Shown here: piece after piece, positions 41,969-50,969 of the stretch
How the letters are laid out: each line of letters starts with the position of its first letter
Numbering within the stretch: position 1 is the stretch's first letter
Source of the DNA: Actinacidiphila acididurans
GTDB lineage: Bacteria; Actinomycetota; Actinomycetes; Streptomycetales; Streptomycetaceae
Direction: 5' to 3'
Length of the DNA stretch: 51,902 nucleotides
NCBI RefSeq assembly: GCF_016918855.1
Contig: NZ_JADKYB010000037.1
Location: forward strand, 1 to 51,902
Made by a program: the position numbers and the translations under genes
The notes under the pieces: generated by a model
The model's input: the letters and a program-made list of their open reading frames with translations, nothing else
Told to the model about the DNA's origin: nothing
The model's database searches: none

Positions 41969-41995
41969 GGTGACATCACGTTAACGCTCGCTAAC
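41951..41995. promoter_or_regulatory. 45-bp perfect dyad, TetR operator
   Basis: GTTAGCGAGCGTTAACGT (41951-41968) and its exact reverse complement (41978-41995) flank 9 bp. Each arm has GTTA at one end and TAAC near the other, a half-site arrangement that would place two TetR dimers side by side. Both promoters lie under the left arm. Confidence 0.8.
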
Positions 41996-42013
41996 ACGAC
42001 CGGGGGCCGAACG

Positions 42014-43642
42014 ATGGCAGCACCCGCCCTGTCCAGCACCGTGGATCCGGTGTCCGAGGCGTACCGCGCCAACACCGAGGCGCACGCCGTGCTCGGCGCC
42101 GCACTCCGCGACAAGCTGGCCGCGGCACGTCTCGGCGGCGGCGAGAAGGCCCGCGCGCGGCACACCGCCCGGGGCAAGCTGCTGCCCAGGGACCGGGTGG
42201 ACGGGCTGCTCGACCCGGGCTCCCCCTTCCTGGAGCTGGCCCCGCTGGCCGCCGACGGGATGTACGACGGCCAGGCCCCGGCGGCGGGCGTGATCGCCGG
42301 CATCGGGCGGGTCGCCGGGCGCGAGGTGGTCGTGGTCGCCAACGACGCCACCGTCAAGGGCGGCACCTACTACCCGATGACCGTCAAGAAGCACCTGCGC
42401 GCCCAGGAGGTGGCGCTCGACAACCGGCTGCCGTGCGTCTACCTGGTGGATTCCGGCGGCGCCTTCCTCCCCCGGCAGGACGAGGTCTTCCCCGACCGCG
42501 ACCACTTCGGCCGCATTTTCTACAACCAGGCCACCATGTCCGCGCGCGGCATCCCGCAGATCGCCGCCGTCATGGGCTCGTGCACGGCCGGCGGCGCCTA
42601 CGTGCCGGCGATGAGCGACGAGGCGGTGATCGTCCGCAACCAGGGCACGATCTTCCTCGGCGGGCCGCCGCTGGTGAAGGCGGCCACCGGCGAGGTCGTC
42701 ACCGCCGAGGAACTGGGCGGCGGCGAGGTGCACTCCCGCATCTCCGGCGTCACCGACCACCTCGCCGAGGACGACGCCCATGCGCTGAGCATCGTCCGGG
42801 ACATCGTGGCCACCCTCCCGGTCAAGAGCGCCCCGCCCTGGCCGGTGCGCCCGGCCGAGCCCCCGGCCGTGGACCCGGCCGGGCTGTACGGAGCGGTACC
42901 GGTGGATTCGCGTACGCCCTACGACGTACGGGAGGTGATCGCCCGGGTGGTGGACGGCAGCCGGTTCGCGGAGTTCAAGGCGGAGTACGGCACCACGCTG
43001 GTCACCGGGTTCGCCCACGTGCAGGGCCACCCGGTGGGCATCGTGGCCAACAACGGCATCCTGTTCGCCGAGTCGGCCCTGAAGGGCGCGCACTTCATCG
43101 AGCTGTGCGACCAGCGCGGCATCCCGCTGGTGTTCCTGCAGAACATCTCCGGGTTCATGGTGGGCCGGCAGTACGAGGCGGGCGGGATCGCCAAGCACGG
43201 GGCGAAGATGGTGACGGCGGTGGCCTGCGCGCGGGTACCCAAGCTGACGGTGGTGATCGGCGGCTCGTACGGCGCCGGGAACTACTCGATGTGCGGCCGC
43301 GCCTACAGCCCCCGCTTCCTGTGGATGTGGCCCAACGCCAAGATCTCGGTCATGGGCGGCGAACAGGCCGCCTCGGTGCTGGCCACCGTCAAGCGCGATC
43401 AGCTGGCCGCGGCCGGGGAGAAGTGGAGCGAGGCGGAAGAGGAGGCGTTCAAGGCCCCGGTCAGGGAGCAGTACGAGACACAGGGCAACGCGTACTACGC
43501 CACCGCCCGGCTCTGGGACGACGGGGTGATCGACCCGCTGGAGACCCGCACCGTGCTGGGCCTGGCCCTGACCGCCTGCGCCAACGCCCCGCTGCCCGCC
43601 GCCGATCCGGCCGCGCCCGGCTACGGCGTCTTCCGGATGTGA
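42014..43642 (+). CDS. mccB: Acyl-CoA carboxylase carboxyltransferase subunit (methylcrotonyl-CoA type)
   Basis: 542 aa, two crotonase-like halves that move CO2 from biotin to the acyl-CoA. N-half: ARGKLLPRDRVDGLLDPGSPFLELAPLAADGMY, CVYLVDSGGAFLPRQDEVFPDRDHFGRIFYNQATMSARGIPQIAAVMGSCTAGGAYVPAMSDE. C-half: GFAHVQGHPVGIVANNGILF, IPLVFLQNISGFMVG and IGGSYGAGNYSMCGRAYSPRFLWMWPNAKISVMGGEQAA. The FLPRQ/DRDHFGRIFYNQ motifs are those of methylcrotonyl- rather than propionyl-CoA carboxylase beta chains, and the nearby HMG-CoA lyase agrees. GGGGG lies 7 bases before the ATG. Confidence 0.93.
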   Translation: MAAPALSSTVDPVSEAYRANTEAHAVLGAALRDKLAAARLGGGEKARARHTARGKLLPRDRVDGLLDPGSPFLELAPLAADGMYDGQAPAAGVIAGIGRVAGREVVVVANDATVKGGTYYPMTVKKHLRAQEVALDNRLPCVYLVDSGGAFLPRQDEVFPDRDHFGRIFYNQATMSARGIPQIAAVMGSCTAGGAYVPAMSDEAVIVRNQGTIFLGGPPLVKAATGEVVTAEELGGGEVHSRISGVTDHLAEDDAHALSIVRDIVATLPVKSAPPWPVRPAEPPAVDPAGLYGAVPVDSRTPYDVREVIARVVDGSRFAEFKAEYGTTLVTGFAHVQGHPVGIVANNGILFAESALKGAHFIELCDQRGIPLVFLQNISGFMVGRQYEAGGIAKHGAKMVTAVACARVPKLTVVIGGSYGAGNYSMCGRAYSPRFLWMWPNAKISVMGGEQAASVLATVKRDQLAAAGEKWSEAEEEAFKAPVREQYETQGNAYYATARLWDDGVIDPLETRTVLGLALTACANAPLPAADPAAPGYGVFRM

Positions 43643-43656
43643 GGACCGTGACGACC

Positions 43657-45756
43657 ATGACGACACCGGGCAGCATGTTCGACACCGTGCTGGTGGCCAA
43701 CCGCGGCGAGATCGCGGTGCGCGTCCTGCGCACCCTGCGCGAGCTGGGAGTGCGGTCGGCGGCCGTCTTCACCGACGCCGACGCGGAGGCCCGGCACGTA
43801 CGGGAGGCCGACACCGCGGTACGGGTGGAGAGCTACCTGTCGGCGGCCGAGCAGGTACGGGCCGCGGCCGCGGTCGGCGCGCAGGCCGTGCACCCCGGCT
43901 ACGGCTTCCTCGCGGAGAACGCCGGGTTCGCCCGGGCGTGCGCCGAGGCCGGGCTGGTCTTCATCGGCCCGCCCGCGGACGCCATCGAGCTGATGGGCGA
44001 CAAGATCCGGGCCAAGGAGACGGTACGGGCCGCCGGGGTGCCGGTGGTGCCCGGCAGCAGCGGCAGCGGCCTGTCCGACGCCGAACTGGCCGCGGCGGCC
44101 CGCGAGATCGGCATGCCGGTGCTGCTCAAGCCGTCCGCGGGCGGCGGCGGCAAGGGCATGCGGCTGGTGCGGGACGAGGCACTGCTGGCCGAGGAGATCG
44201 CGGCGGCCCGGCGGGAGGCGCGCGGCGCGTTCGGCGACGACACCCTGCTGGTGGAGCGGTGGATCGACCGGCCGCGGCACATCGAGATCCAGGTGCTGGC
44301 CGACGGCCACGGCCATGTGGTGCACCTGGGCGAGCGGGAGTGCTCGCTCCAGCGGCGGCACCAGAAGGTGATCGAGGAGGCCCCCTCGGCGCTGCTGGAC
44401 GCCGCCACCCGCGCGGCAATGGGCGAGGCCGCGGTGCAGGCGGCGCGGGCCTGCGGCTACACGGGCGCCGGGACCGTGGAGTTCATCGTGCCGGGCGGGG
44501 ACCCCGGGGCGTACTTCTTCATGGAGATGAACACCCGGCTCCAGGTCGAGCACCCGGTCACGGAGCTGGTCACCGGGATGGACCTGGTGGCCTGGCAGCT
44601 CCGAGTGGCCTGCGGGGAGGCGCTCGACTTCGGCCAGCAGGACGTGACCCTCACCGGGCACGCGGTGGAGGCCCGGATCTGCGCCGAGACGGCTCGGCCC
44701 GGGGACGGCCGGTTGGACTTCCTGCCGTCGGCCGGCACCGTGCTGGCGCTGCGCGAGCCGACCGGTCCCGGAGTGCGGGTGGACTCCGGGCTGGCACAGG
44801 GCACCGAGGTGGGCACCGCCTACGACCCGATGCTGGCCAAGGTGATCGCGTACGGCCCGGACCGGCCGACCGCGCTGCGTCGGCTGCGGGCCGCGCTCGG
44901 CGGCACAGTGGTGCTGGGCCTGGACACCAACACCGGTTTCCTGCGCCGGCTGCTGGACCATCCGGCGGTGGCGTCGGGCGACCTGGACACCGGGCTGATC
45001 GACCGGGACGGCGCCGATCTGGTCGCGGCCGGGGTGCCGGAGGAGGTGTACGCGGCGGCGGCACTGCTGCGGCAGCGGGAGCTGACCCCGGAGCCGGACG
45101 GTTCGGGCTGGACCGACCCCTTCTCGGTGCCCACCGGCTGGCGGCTCGGCGGCCGGCCGGCCTGGACCGTGCACCATCTGCGGGTGCCCGGGCACGGTCC
45201 GGTGCAGGTCCGGGTCGCGGACGACCAGGTGCGGGTCGGGGACGGGCCGGCGGTCACCGCCCGGCTCGCGGTGGACGGGGAGCGGGTGCTGCTGCACCGG
45301 GAGGGCACGGTGACCACCTTCCACCACGCGGGCGAGTGGCTGGGCCGGGACGGCGACTCCTGGCGGGTGCAGACGTACGACCCGGTGGCGGCGGCGCTGC
45401 GGCAGGCCGCCGCGGGCGCCGGGGCCGAGGCGCTGACCGCGCCGATGCCCGGCACGGTCACGGTGGTGAAGGTCGCCAAGGGCGACGAGGTGGTGGCCGG
45501 ACAGAGTCTGCTGGTGGTGGAGGCCATGAAGATGGAGCACGTGATCACCGCCCCGCACGACGGGACGGTGTCGGAGATCGACGTCACCGCGGGCTCGACG
45601 GTGGCGATGGACCAGGTGCTGGCGGTGGTGACCCCGGTGGACGGGGACACCGCGGACCAGGGCGCCGTGAACCAGGGCGCCGCGGGCGAGGCCATCGCCG
45701 GGGCCGGGACACCGGCGGCGACCACTCCCGGGGCGCGGACCGGGGAGGCGTCATGA
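43657..45756 (+). CDS. mccA: Biotin carboxylase / biotin carrier subunit
   Basis: 699 aa. Biotin carboxylase (about 6-460): MFDTVLVANRGEIAVRVLRTL, HPGYGFLAENAGFARAC, KPSAGGGGKGMRLV (ATP Gly loop), ERECSLQRRHQKVIEEAPS, FFMEMNTRLQVEHPVTELVTG. The C-terminus is a biotinyl domain with AMKMEH (biotin on Lys625). It carboxylates biotin with ATP and bicarbonate and hands it to MccB. The start is ATG 43657 (GAGGA 11 bases upstream); GTG 43648 and ATG 43675 are in-frame alternatives. It is 14 bp after mccB and overlaps hmgL as ATGA. Confidence 0.93.
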   Translation: MTTPGSMFDTVLVANRGEIAVRVLRTLRELGVRSAAVFTDADAEARHVREADTAVRVESYLSAAEQVRAAAAVGAQAVHPGYGFLAENAGFARACAEAGLVFIGPPADAIELMGDKIRAKETVRAAGVPVVPGSSGSGLSDAELAAAAREIGMPVLLKPSAGGGGKGMRLVRDEALLAEEIAAARREARGAFGDDTLLVERWIDRPRHIEIQVLADGHGHVVHLGERECSLQRRHQKVIEEAPSALLDAATRAAMGEAAVQAARACGYTGAGTVEFIVPGGDPGAYFFMEMNTRLQVEHPVTELVTGMDLVAWQLRVACGEALDFGQQDVTLTGHAVEARICAETARPGDGRLDFLPSAGTVLALREPTGPGVRVDSGLAQGTEVGTAYDPMLAKVIAYGPDRPTALRRLRAALGGTVVLGLDTNTGFLRRLLDHPAVASGDLDTGLIDRDGADLVAAGVPEEVYAAAALLRQRELTPEPDGSGWTDPFSVPTGWRLGGRPAWTVHHLRVPGHGPVQVRVADDQVRVGDGPAVTARLAVDGERVLLHREGTVTTFHHAGEWLGRDGDSWRVQTYDPVAAALRQAAAGAGAEALTAPMPGTVTVVKVAKGDEVVAGQSLLVVEAMKMEHVITAPHDGTVSEIDVTAGSTVAMDQVLAVVTPVDGDTADQGAVNQGAAGEAIAGAGTPAATTPGARTGEAS

Positions 45757-46883
45757 CGGAGCGTTTCCCGGCGGACCCGGCGGCCGCTGCAGCCGCCACC
45801 GGCTCCACGAACCCCACGGCCGCAGACGCCACGGCCGGCGAACCCGCAGACGACGGTGTGCTCGCGCTCGGGCTGCCGATGACCGTGCCCATGCAGGGGC
45901 CGACGGCGGGGCGGCCGCCGATCGAGGGGCTGCCGCGGGAGGTGCGGATCCACGAGGTCGGCGCGAGGGACGGGCTGCAGAACGAGCAGGCGACGGTGCC
46001 GACCGAGGTGAAGGCCGAGTTCGTGCACCGGCTGGCCGAGGCGGGGCTGACCACGATCGAGGCGACCAGTTTCGTGCATCCCAAGTGGGTGCCGCAGCTG
46101 GCGGACGCCGCGGAGCTGATGCCGCTGCTGGCCGATCTACCCGGCCGGTATCCCGGCGTGCGGCTGCCGGTGCTGGTGCCCAACGAGCGGGGCCTGGAAC
46201 GGGCGCTGGAGCTCGGGGTGCGGGAGATCGCGGTGTTCGGCAGCGCCACCGAGTCCTTCGCGCGGGCGAACCTGAACCGGACGGTGGACGAGTCGCTGGC
46301 GATGTTCGAGCCGGTGGTGGCCCGGGCGAAGGCGGCCGGTGTGCGGGTGCGGGGCTATCTGTCGATGTGCTTCGGCGACCCGTGGGAGGGCCCGGTCCCG
46401 GTCGCCCAGGTGGCAGGGGTGGCCCGGCGGCTGTACGAGATGGGGTGCGACGAGTTGAGCCTCGGCGACACCATCGGAGTGGCCACGCCCGGTCATGTGG
46501 CCGCGCTGCTGGCGGAGCTCACCGGCACCGGCACGGACGGGTCCGGCCCGGCGGGCGGCGGCACCGTCCCGGTGGAGCGGACAGCGGTCCACTTCCACGA
46601 CACCTACGGCCAGGCGCTGTCCAACACGCTGGCCGCACTTCAGCGGGGCGTCACGGTGGTGGACGCCTCGGCCGGCGGGCTCGGCGGCTGCCCGTACGCC
46701 AAGAGCGCCACCGGCAATCTCGCCACCGAGGACCTGGTCTGGATGCTGCACGGGCTCGGCATCCGTACCGGGGTCGACCTGGCCCGTCTCAGCGCCACAA
46801 GCGTCTGGATGGCCGACCGGCTGGGGCGGCCCAGCCCCTCCCGCACCGTTCGTGCCCTGAACCGACAGGAGCAGCAGCAATGA
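45753..46883 (+). CDS. hmgL: Hydroxymethylglutaryl-CoA lyase
   Basis: 376 aa. It cleaves HMG-CoA to acetoacetate and acetyl-CoA, the last step of leucine catabolism. IHEVGARDGLQNEQ gives the Arg/Asp active site and metal ligand, IEATSFVHPKWVPQLADA, LSLGDTIGVATPGHV, HFHDTYGQALSN (metal His) and GGLGGCPYAKSATGNLATED with catalytic Cys313. The first 65 residues are an Ala/Thr/Pro-rich extension. GGGGAGG precedes the ATG, which overlaps the mccA stop (ATGA). Its own stop overlaps the next gene the same way. Confidence 0.94.
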   Translation: MTERFPADPAAAAAATGSTNPTAADATAGEPADDGVLALGLPMTVPMQGPTAGRPPIEGLPREVRIHEVGARDGLQNEQATVPTEVKAEFVHRLAEAGLTTIEATSFVHPKWVPQLADAAELMPLLADLPGRYPGVRLPVLVPNERGLERALELGVREIAVFGSATESFARANLNRTVDESLAMFEPVVARAKAAGVRVRGYLSMCFGDPWEGPVPVAQVAGVARRLYEMGCDELSLGDTIGVATPGHVAALLAELTGTGTDGSGPAGGGTVPVERTAVHFHDTYGQALSNTLAALQRGVTVVDASAGGLGGCPYAKSATGNLATEDLVWMLHGLGIRTGVDLARLSATSVWMADRLGRPSPSRTVRALNRQEQQQ

Positions 46884-48046
46884 CGTTCGACCACCGCCTC
46901 TCCGAGGAGCACGAGGAACTGCGGGCCACGGTGGCCCGGTTCGCCCAGGATGTCGTCGCCCCGAAGATCGGCGAATTCTACGAGCAGGAGGAGTTCCCGT
47001 ACGAGATCGTGCGGGAGATGGGGCGGATGGGGTTGTTCGGCCTGCCGTTCCCGGAGGAGTACGGCGGGATGGGCGGCGACTACTTCGCGCTGGGCGTGGC
47101 GCTGGAGGAGCTGGCCCGGGTGGACTCCTCGGTGGCGATCACCCTGGAGGCGGGGGTGTCGCTGGGCGCGATGCCGGTGTTCCGGTTCGGCACCGAGGAG
47201 CAGAGGCGGACCTGGCTGCCGAAGCTGTGTTCGGGCGAGATGCTGGGCGCGTTCGGGCTCACCGAGCCGGGCGGCGGCTCGGACGCGGGAGCCACCCGGA
47301 CCACGGCCCGGCTGGACGAGACCACCGGCGAGTGGGTGATCAACGGCACCAAGTCCTTCATCACCAACTCCGGCACCGACATCACCGGCCTGGTCACGGT
47401 GACGGCGGTGACGGGACGCAAGTCCGACGGCCGGCCGCGGATCTCGTCGATCATCGTGCCGTCCGGGACCCCCGGGTTCACGGTGGCGAAGAAGTACAGC
47501 AAGGTCGGGTGGAACGCGTCGGACACCCACGAGCTTTCGTTCGCGGACTGCCGGGTGCCGGCCGCGAATCTGCTGGGCGAGGAGGGCCGCGGGTACGCGC
47601 AGTTCCTGCGGATCCTGGACGAGGGCCGGGTGGCGATCGCGGCGATGGCCACCGGGCTGGCCCAGGGCTGCGTGGACGAGTCGGTGGCGTACGCGCGCAC
47701 CCGGGAGGCGTTCGGCCGGCCGATCGCGGACAACCAGGCGATCCAGTTCAAGATCGCCGACATGGAGATGCGGGCACACACCGCACGGCTGGCCTGGCGG
47801 GACGCGGCCTCGCGGCTGGTGCGGGACGAGTCGTTCAAGAAGGAGGCGGCGCTGGCGAAGCTGTACGCGTCGGAGGTGGCGGTGACCAACGCGCGGGAGG
47901 CCACCCAGGTCCACGGCGGGTACGGGTTCATGAACGAGTATCCGGTGGCCCGGATGTGGCGCGACTCGAAGATCCTCGAGATCGGCGAGGGCACCAGCGA
48001 GGTGCAGCGGCTGCTGATCGCGAGGGAGTTGGGGCTCGTGAGCTGA
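46880..48046 (+). CDS. acdH: Acyl-CoA dehydrogenase (AcdH-type, branched/short chain)
   Basis: 388 aa FAD enzyme. LGAFGLTEPGGGSDAGATRTTARL and WVINGTKSFITNSGTDITG form the flavin/substrate site. ATQVHGGYGFMNEYPVARMWRDSKILEIGEGTSEVQRLLIAREL carries the catalytic Glu370 in the EGT motif, unlike the enzyme at 40095. It should open branched-chain or short-chain acyl-CoA catabolism (isovaleryl-, isobutyryl-type). It is translationally coupled to hmgL through an ATGA overlap and is the last gene of the operon. From memory it matches S. coelicolor acdH. Confidence 0.93.
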   Translation: MTFDHRLSEEHEELRATVARFAQDVVAPKIGEFYEQEEFPYEIVREMGRMGLFGLPFPEEYGGMGGDYFALGVALEELARVDSSVAITLEAGVSLGAMPVFRFGTEEQRRTWLPKLCSGEMLGAFGLTEPGGGSDAGATRTTARLDETTGEWVINGTKSFITNSGTDITGLVTVTAVTGRKSDGRPRISSIIVPSGTPGFTVAKKYSKVGWNASDTHELSFADCRVPAANLLGEEGRGYAQFLRILDEGRVAIAAMATGLAQGCVDESVAYARTREAFGRPIADNQAIQFKIADMEMRAHTARLAWRDAASRLVRDESFKKEAALAKLYASEVAVTNAREATQVHGGYGFMNEYPVARMWRDSKILEIGEGTSEVQRLLIARELGLVS

Positions 48047-48097
48047 TCGGGACACTCCCGGGAGCGGGGTGACGCGGGAGACCATGGCGGCGATAAG

Positions 48098-48116
48098 TTA
48101 GGTTAGGCTCACCTAA
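48098..48116 (+). promoter_or_regulatory. DmdR iron box upstream of desA
   Basis: TTAGGTTAGGCTCACCTAA is the 19-bp iron box known for the desferrioxamine operon of Streptomyces, bound by the DtxR-type repressor DmdR1 with Fe2+. It lies 30 bp before the desA start. No dmdR gene is in the window. Confidence 0.93.
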
Positions 48117-48145
48117 CTTACCCAGCCCCCATGGGAGGTCTGCCC

Positions 48146-49597
48146 ATGCGCTCACACCTGCTCACCGGGACCACGACACGGGAGTACCGGCGTTCCGTCG
48201 TCGACGGGGTCGAGCGGGTGGCGGCCAGACTGGCCGCGACCGACCGTCCGTTCACCGGGATCACGCCCGACGCGCTCGCCCCGCGCGTCGACGCCATCGA
48301 CCTGGACCGCCCGCTCGGCGACACCGCCGCCGCGCTCGACGAGCTGGAGGCCGTCTACCTGCGGGACGCCGTCTACTTCCACCACCCCCGTTACCTCGCC
48401 CACCTCAACTGCCCGGTCGCGATCCCCGCGGTCGCCGCCGAGGCGGTGCTCAGCGCGGTCAACTCCTCGCTCGACACCTGGGACCAGAGCGCGGGCGCCA
48501 CCTTGATCGAGCGCCGGCTCGTCGCCTGGACCGCGGCCCGTATCGGCCTGGGCCCGGCCGCCGACGGGGTGTTCACCAGCGGCGGCACCCAGTCCAACCT
48601 CCACGCCCTGCTGCTGGCCCGCGAGGAGGCCCTGGCCCGCGGCGCCGACCCGGCGGCACTGCGCGTGTTCACCTCCGAGTGCGGCCACTTCAGCGTGCAG
48701 AAGGCGGCCAAGCTGCTCGGGCTCGGCCCCGGCGCGGTGATCGCCGTGCCCTGCGACCACGACAAGAGGATGCGGGTCCCGGCGCTCGCCCGCGCGCTGG
48801 AGGAGTGCGCGCGGGCCGGCCTGGCCCCGATGGCCGTGGTGGCCACGGCCGGCACGACCGACTTCGGCTCGATCGATCCGCTGCCGGCCGTCGCCGCGCT
48901 CACCGCCCGGCACGGCGCCTGGCTGCACGTGGACGCCGCCTACGGCTGCGGGCTGCTGGTCTCCCCCACCCGCCGCCACCTGCTGGCCGGCATCGAGCAC
49001 GCCGACTCGGTGACCGTCGACTTCCACAAGTCCTTCTTCCAGCCGGTGAGTTCCAGCGCGATGCTGGTCCGCGACAGCGCCGCGCTGCGGCACGCCACCT
49101 ACCACGCGGACTACCTCAACCCGCGCCGGGCGGCGGCCGAGCGGATCCCCAATCAGGTGGACAAGTCCCTGCAGACCACACGGCGGTTCGACGCGCTCAA
49201 GCTGTGGCTGACTCTGCGGGTGATGGGCGCCGACGGGGTGGGCGCCCTCTTCGACGACCTGCTCGACCTCGCCGAACAGGGCTGGAAGGTGCTGGACGCC
49301 GACCCGCGGTTCGAGGTGGTGGCCCGGCCCGCGCTGACCACGCTGGTCTTCCGCTGGCTGCCCCCGCACCCGACCGGCCCGGCACTGATCGACCGGGCCA
49401 ACCTGCACGCCCGCGCGGCGCTGTTCGCCTCCGGCCGGGCCGTGGTCGCCGGCACCACCGTGCACAGCAGCCACTACCTGAAGTTCACCCTGCTCAACCC
49501 GAACACCACGCCCGCCGACATCGAGGCCGTGCTCGACCTGCTGGCCGCGCACGCCGACCGGTACCTGGAGGAGGAGAGCCTTGTCCGTGTCCCGTGA
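48146..49597 (+). CDS. desA: Lysine decarboxylase of desferrioxamine biosynthesis
   Basis: 483 aa PLP enzyme of the group II decarboxylase family that makes cadaverine from lysine. HPRYLAHLNCPVAIPAVAAE, VFTSGGTQSNLHALLLARE, VVATAGTTDFGSIDPL, LHVDAAYGCGLLVSP (PLP-ring Asp) and VDFHKSFFQPVSSSAML with the Schiff-base Lys295 are visible. The ATG at 48146 has GGGAGGT 7 bases upstream, better placed than the ATG at 48131. It is the first gene after the iron box and overlaps desB by 17 bp. Confidence 0.96.
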   Translation: MRSHLLTGTTTREYRRSVVDGVERVAARLAATDRPFTGITPDALAPRVDAIDLDRPLGDTAAALDELEAVYLRDAVYFHHPRYLAHLNCPVAIPAVAAEAVLSAVNSSLDTWDQSAGATLIERRLVAWTAARIGLGPAADGVFTSGGTQSNLHALLLAREEALARGADPAALRVFTSECGHFSVQKAAKLLGLGPGAVIAVPCDHDKRMRVPALARALEECARAGLAPMAVVATAGTTDFGSIDPLPAVAALTARHGAWLHVDAAYGCGLLVSPTRRHLLAGIEHADSVTVDFHKSFFQPVSSSAMLVRDSAALRHATYHADYLNPRRAAAERIPNQVDKSLQTTRRFDALKLWLTLRVMGADGVGALFDDLLDLAEQGWKVLDADPRFEVVARPALTTLVFRWLPPHPTGPALIDRANLHARAALFASGRAVVAGTTVHSSHYLKFTLLNPNTTPADIEAVLDLLAAHADRYLEEESLVRVP

Positions 49598-50969
49598 GAA
49601 GGCCCGCACGGCGCCCCGCGAGACGGCCGGCGCAACGCCCCCTGACAAGGCCCGCCCGACTGCCCCCACGACGCCCGGCGAGCAGCCCCGCGACGAACCG
49701 GCCACGTACGAAGCCGACTTCATCGGCATCGGCCTGGGCCCGTTCAACCTGGGCCTGGCCTGCCTGACCGAGCCGATCGAGGGGCTGACCGGCCTGTTCC
49801 TGGAGCGCAAGCCCGACTTCGACTGGCACTCGGGCATGTTCCTGACGGGCAGCACGCTCCAGACGCCGTTCCTGTCCGACCTGGTCACCCTCGCCGACCC
49901 GACCTCGCCCTACTCCTTCCTCAACTACCTCAAGGAATCGGGCCGGATCTACTCCTTCTACATCCGCGAGAACTTCTTCCCGCTGCGCGCGGAGTTCAAC
50001 GACTACTGCCGCTGGGCCGCCGCCCGGCTGACGAACATCAGGTTCGGGCGGACGGTCACCGAGGTCCGGTTCGACGAGCGCGGGCAGCGGTACGCGGTGA
50101 CCACGGCGGGCGGCGAGACGTACCGCGCGCCCAGACTCGTCCTGGGCACCGGCACGCCGCCGTACGTGCCGCCGGCCTGCGAGGGGCTGGGCGGCGACGT
50201 GGTGCACAGCTCCGGCTACCTGCCGGCCCGGGACGCGCTGAAGGCCAAGCGCAGCATCACCGTGGTGGGCAGCGGCCAGAGCGCGGCCGAGATCTACCAC
50301 GACCTGCTCCAGGACACCGGCCCCGGCGGCTACCACCTGACCTGGCTCACCCGCTCCCCCCGGTTCTTCCCGCTGGAGTACACCAAGCTCACCCTGGAGA
50401 TGACCTCCCCGGAGTACGTCGACTACTTCCACGCGCTGCCCGGCGAGCTGCGCGACCGGCTCGGCCCGGTCCAGCGGAGCCTGTACAAGGGCATCAACGC
50501 CAGTCTGATCAATGAGATCTTCGACCTGCTCTACGCCAAGGGCCGGTCCGGCAAGGTCCCCACCCGCCTGCTCACCAACACCTCGCTGGACAGCGCGCGC
50601 CACGACCCGGCCACCGGCACGTACACGCTCGGCCTGCGCCAGCACGAGCAGAACCGGTCGTACGACCTCGACACCGAGGGCCTGGTGCTGGCCACCGGCT
50701 ACCGCTACGAGGTGCCGGACTTCCTCGCACCGGTCCGCGACCGCATCCGCTGGGACGCGCAGGGCCGGTACGACGTCACCCGCGACTACGCGATCGACCG
50801 CACCGGCAACGGCATCTACGTGCAGAACGCCGAACTGCACACGCACGGCTTCGCCGCCCCCGACCTCGGCATGGCCGCCTACCGCAACTCCCGCATCATC
50901 CGCGAACTGCTCGGCCGCGAGCACTACCGGGTGGAGACCGCCATCGCCTTCCAGGAGTTCACCGCATGA
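49581..50969 (+). CDS. desB: Cadaverine N-monooxygenase
   Basis: 462 aa. FAD/NADPH N-hydroxylase that turns cadaverine into N-hydroxycadaverine. FIGIGLGPFNLGLACLTEP (FAD site, from about residue 48), LTGSTLQTPFLSDLVTLADPTSPYSFLNYL (family core), VVGSGQSAAEIYHDLL (NADPH site) and LVLATGYRYEVPDFL (FATGY-type substrate motif) match the lysine/ornithine N-monooxygenases. TTG at 49581 is preferred by a GGAGGAGGAG run just upstream; GTG 49587 is also possible. An Ala/Pro-rich N-terminus of 40 residues precedes the fold. The end overlaps desC (ATGA). Confidence 0.95.
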   Translation: MSVSREKARTAPRETAGATPPDKARPTAPTTPGEQPRDEPATYEADFIGIGLGPFNLGLACLTEPIEGLTGLFLERKPDFDWHSGMFLTGSTLQTPFLSDLVTLADPTSPYSFLNYLKESGRIYSFYIRENFFPLRAEFNDYCRWAAARLTNIRFGRTVTEVRFDERGQRYAVTTAGGETYRAPRLVLGTGTPPYVPPACEGLGGDVVHSSGYLPARDALKAKRSITVVGSGQSAAEIYHDLLQDTGPGGYHLTWLTRSPRFFPLEYTKLTLEMTSPEYVDYFHALPGELRDRLGPVQRSLYKGINASLINEIFDLLYAKGRSGKVPTRLLTNTSLDSARHDPATGTYTLGLRQHEQNRSYDLDTEGLVLATGYRYEVPDFLAPVRDRIRWDAQGRYDVTRDYAIDRTGNGIYVQNAELHTHGFAAPDLGMAAYRNSRIIRELLGREHYRVETAIAFQEFTA

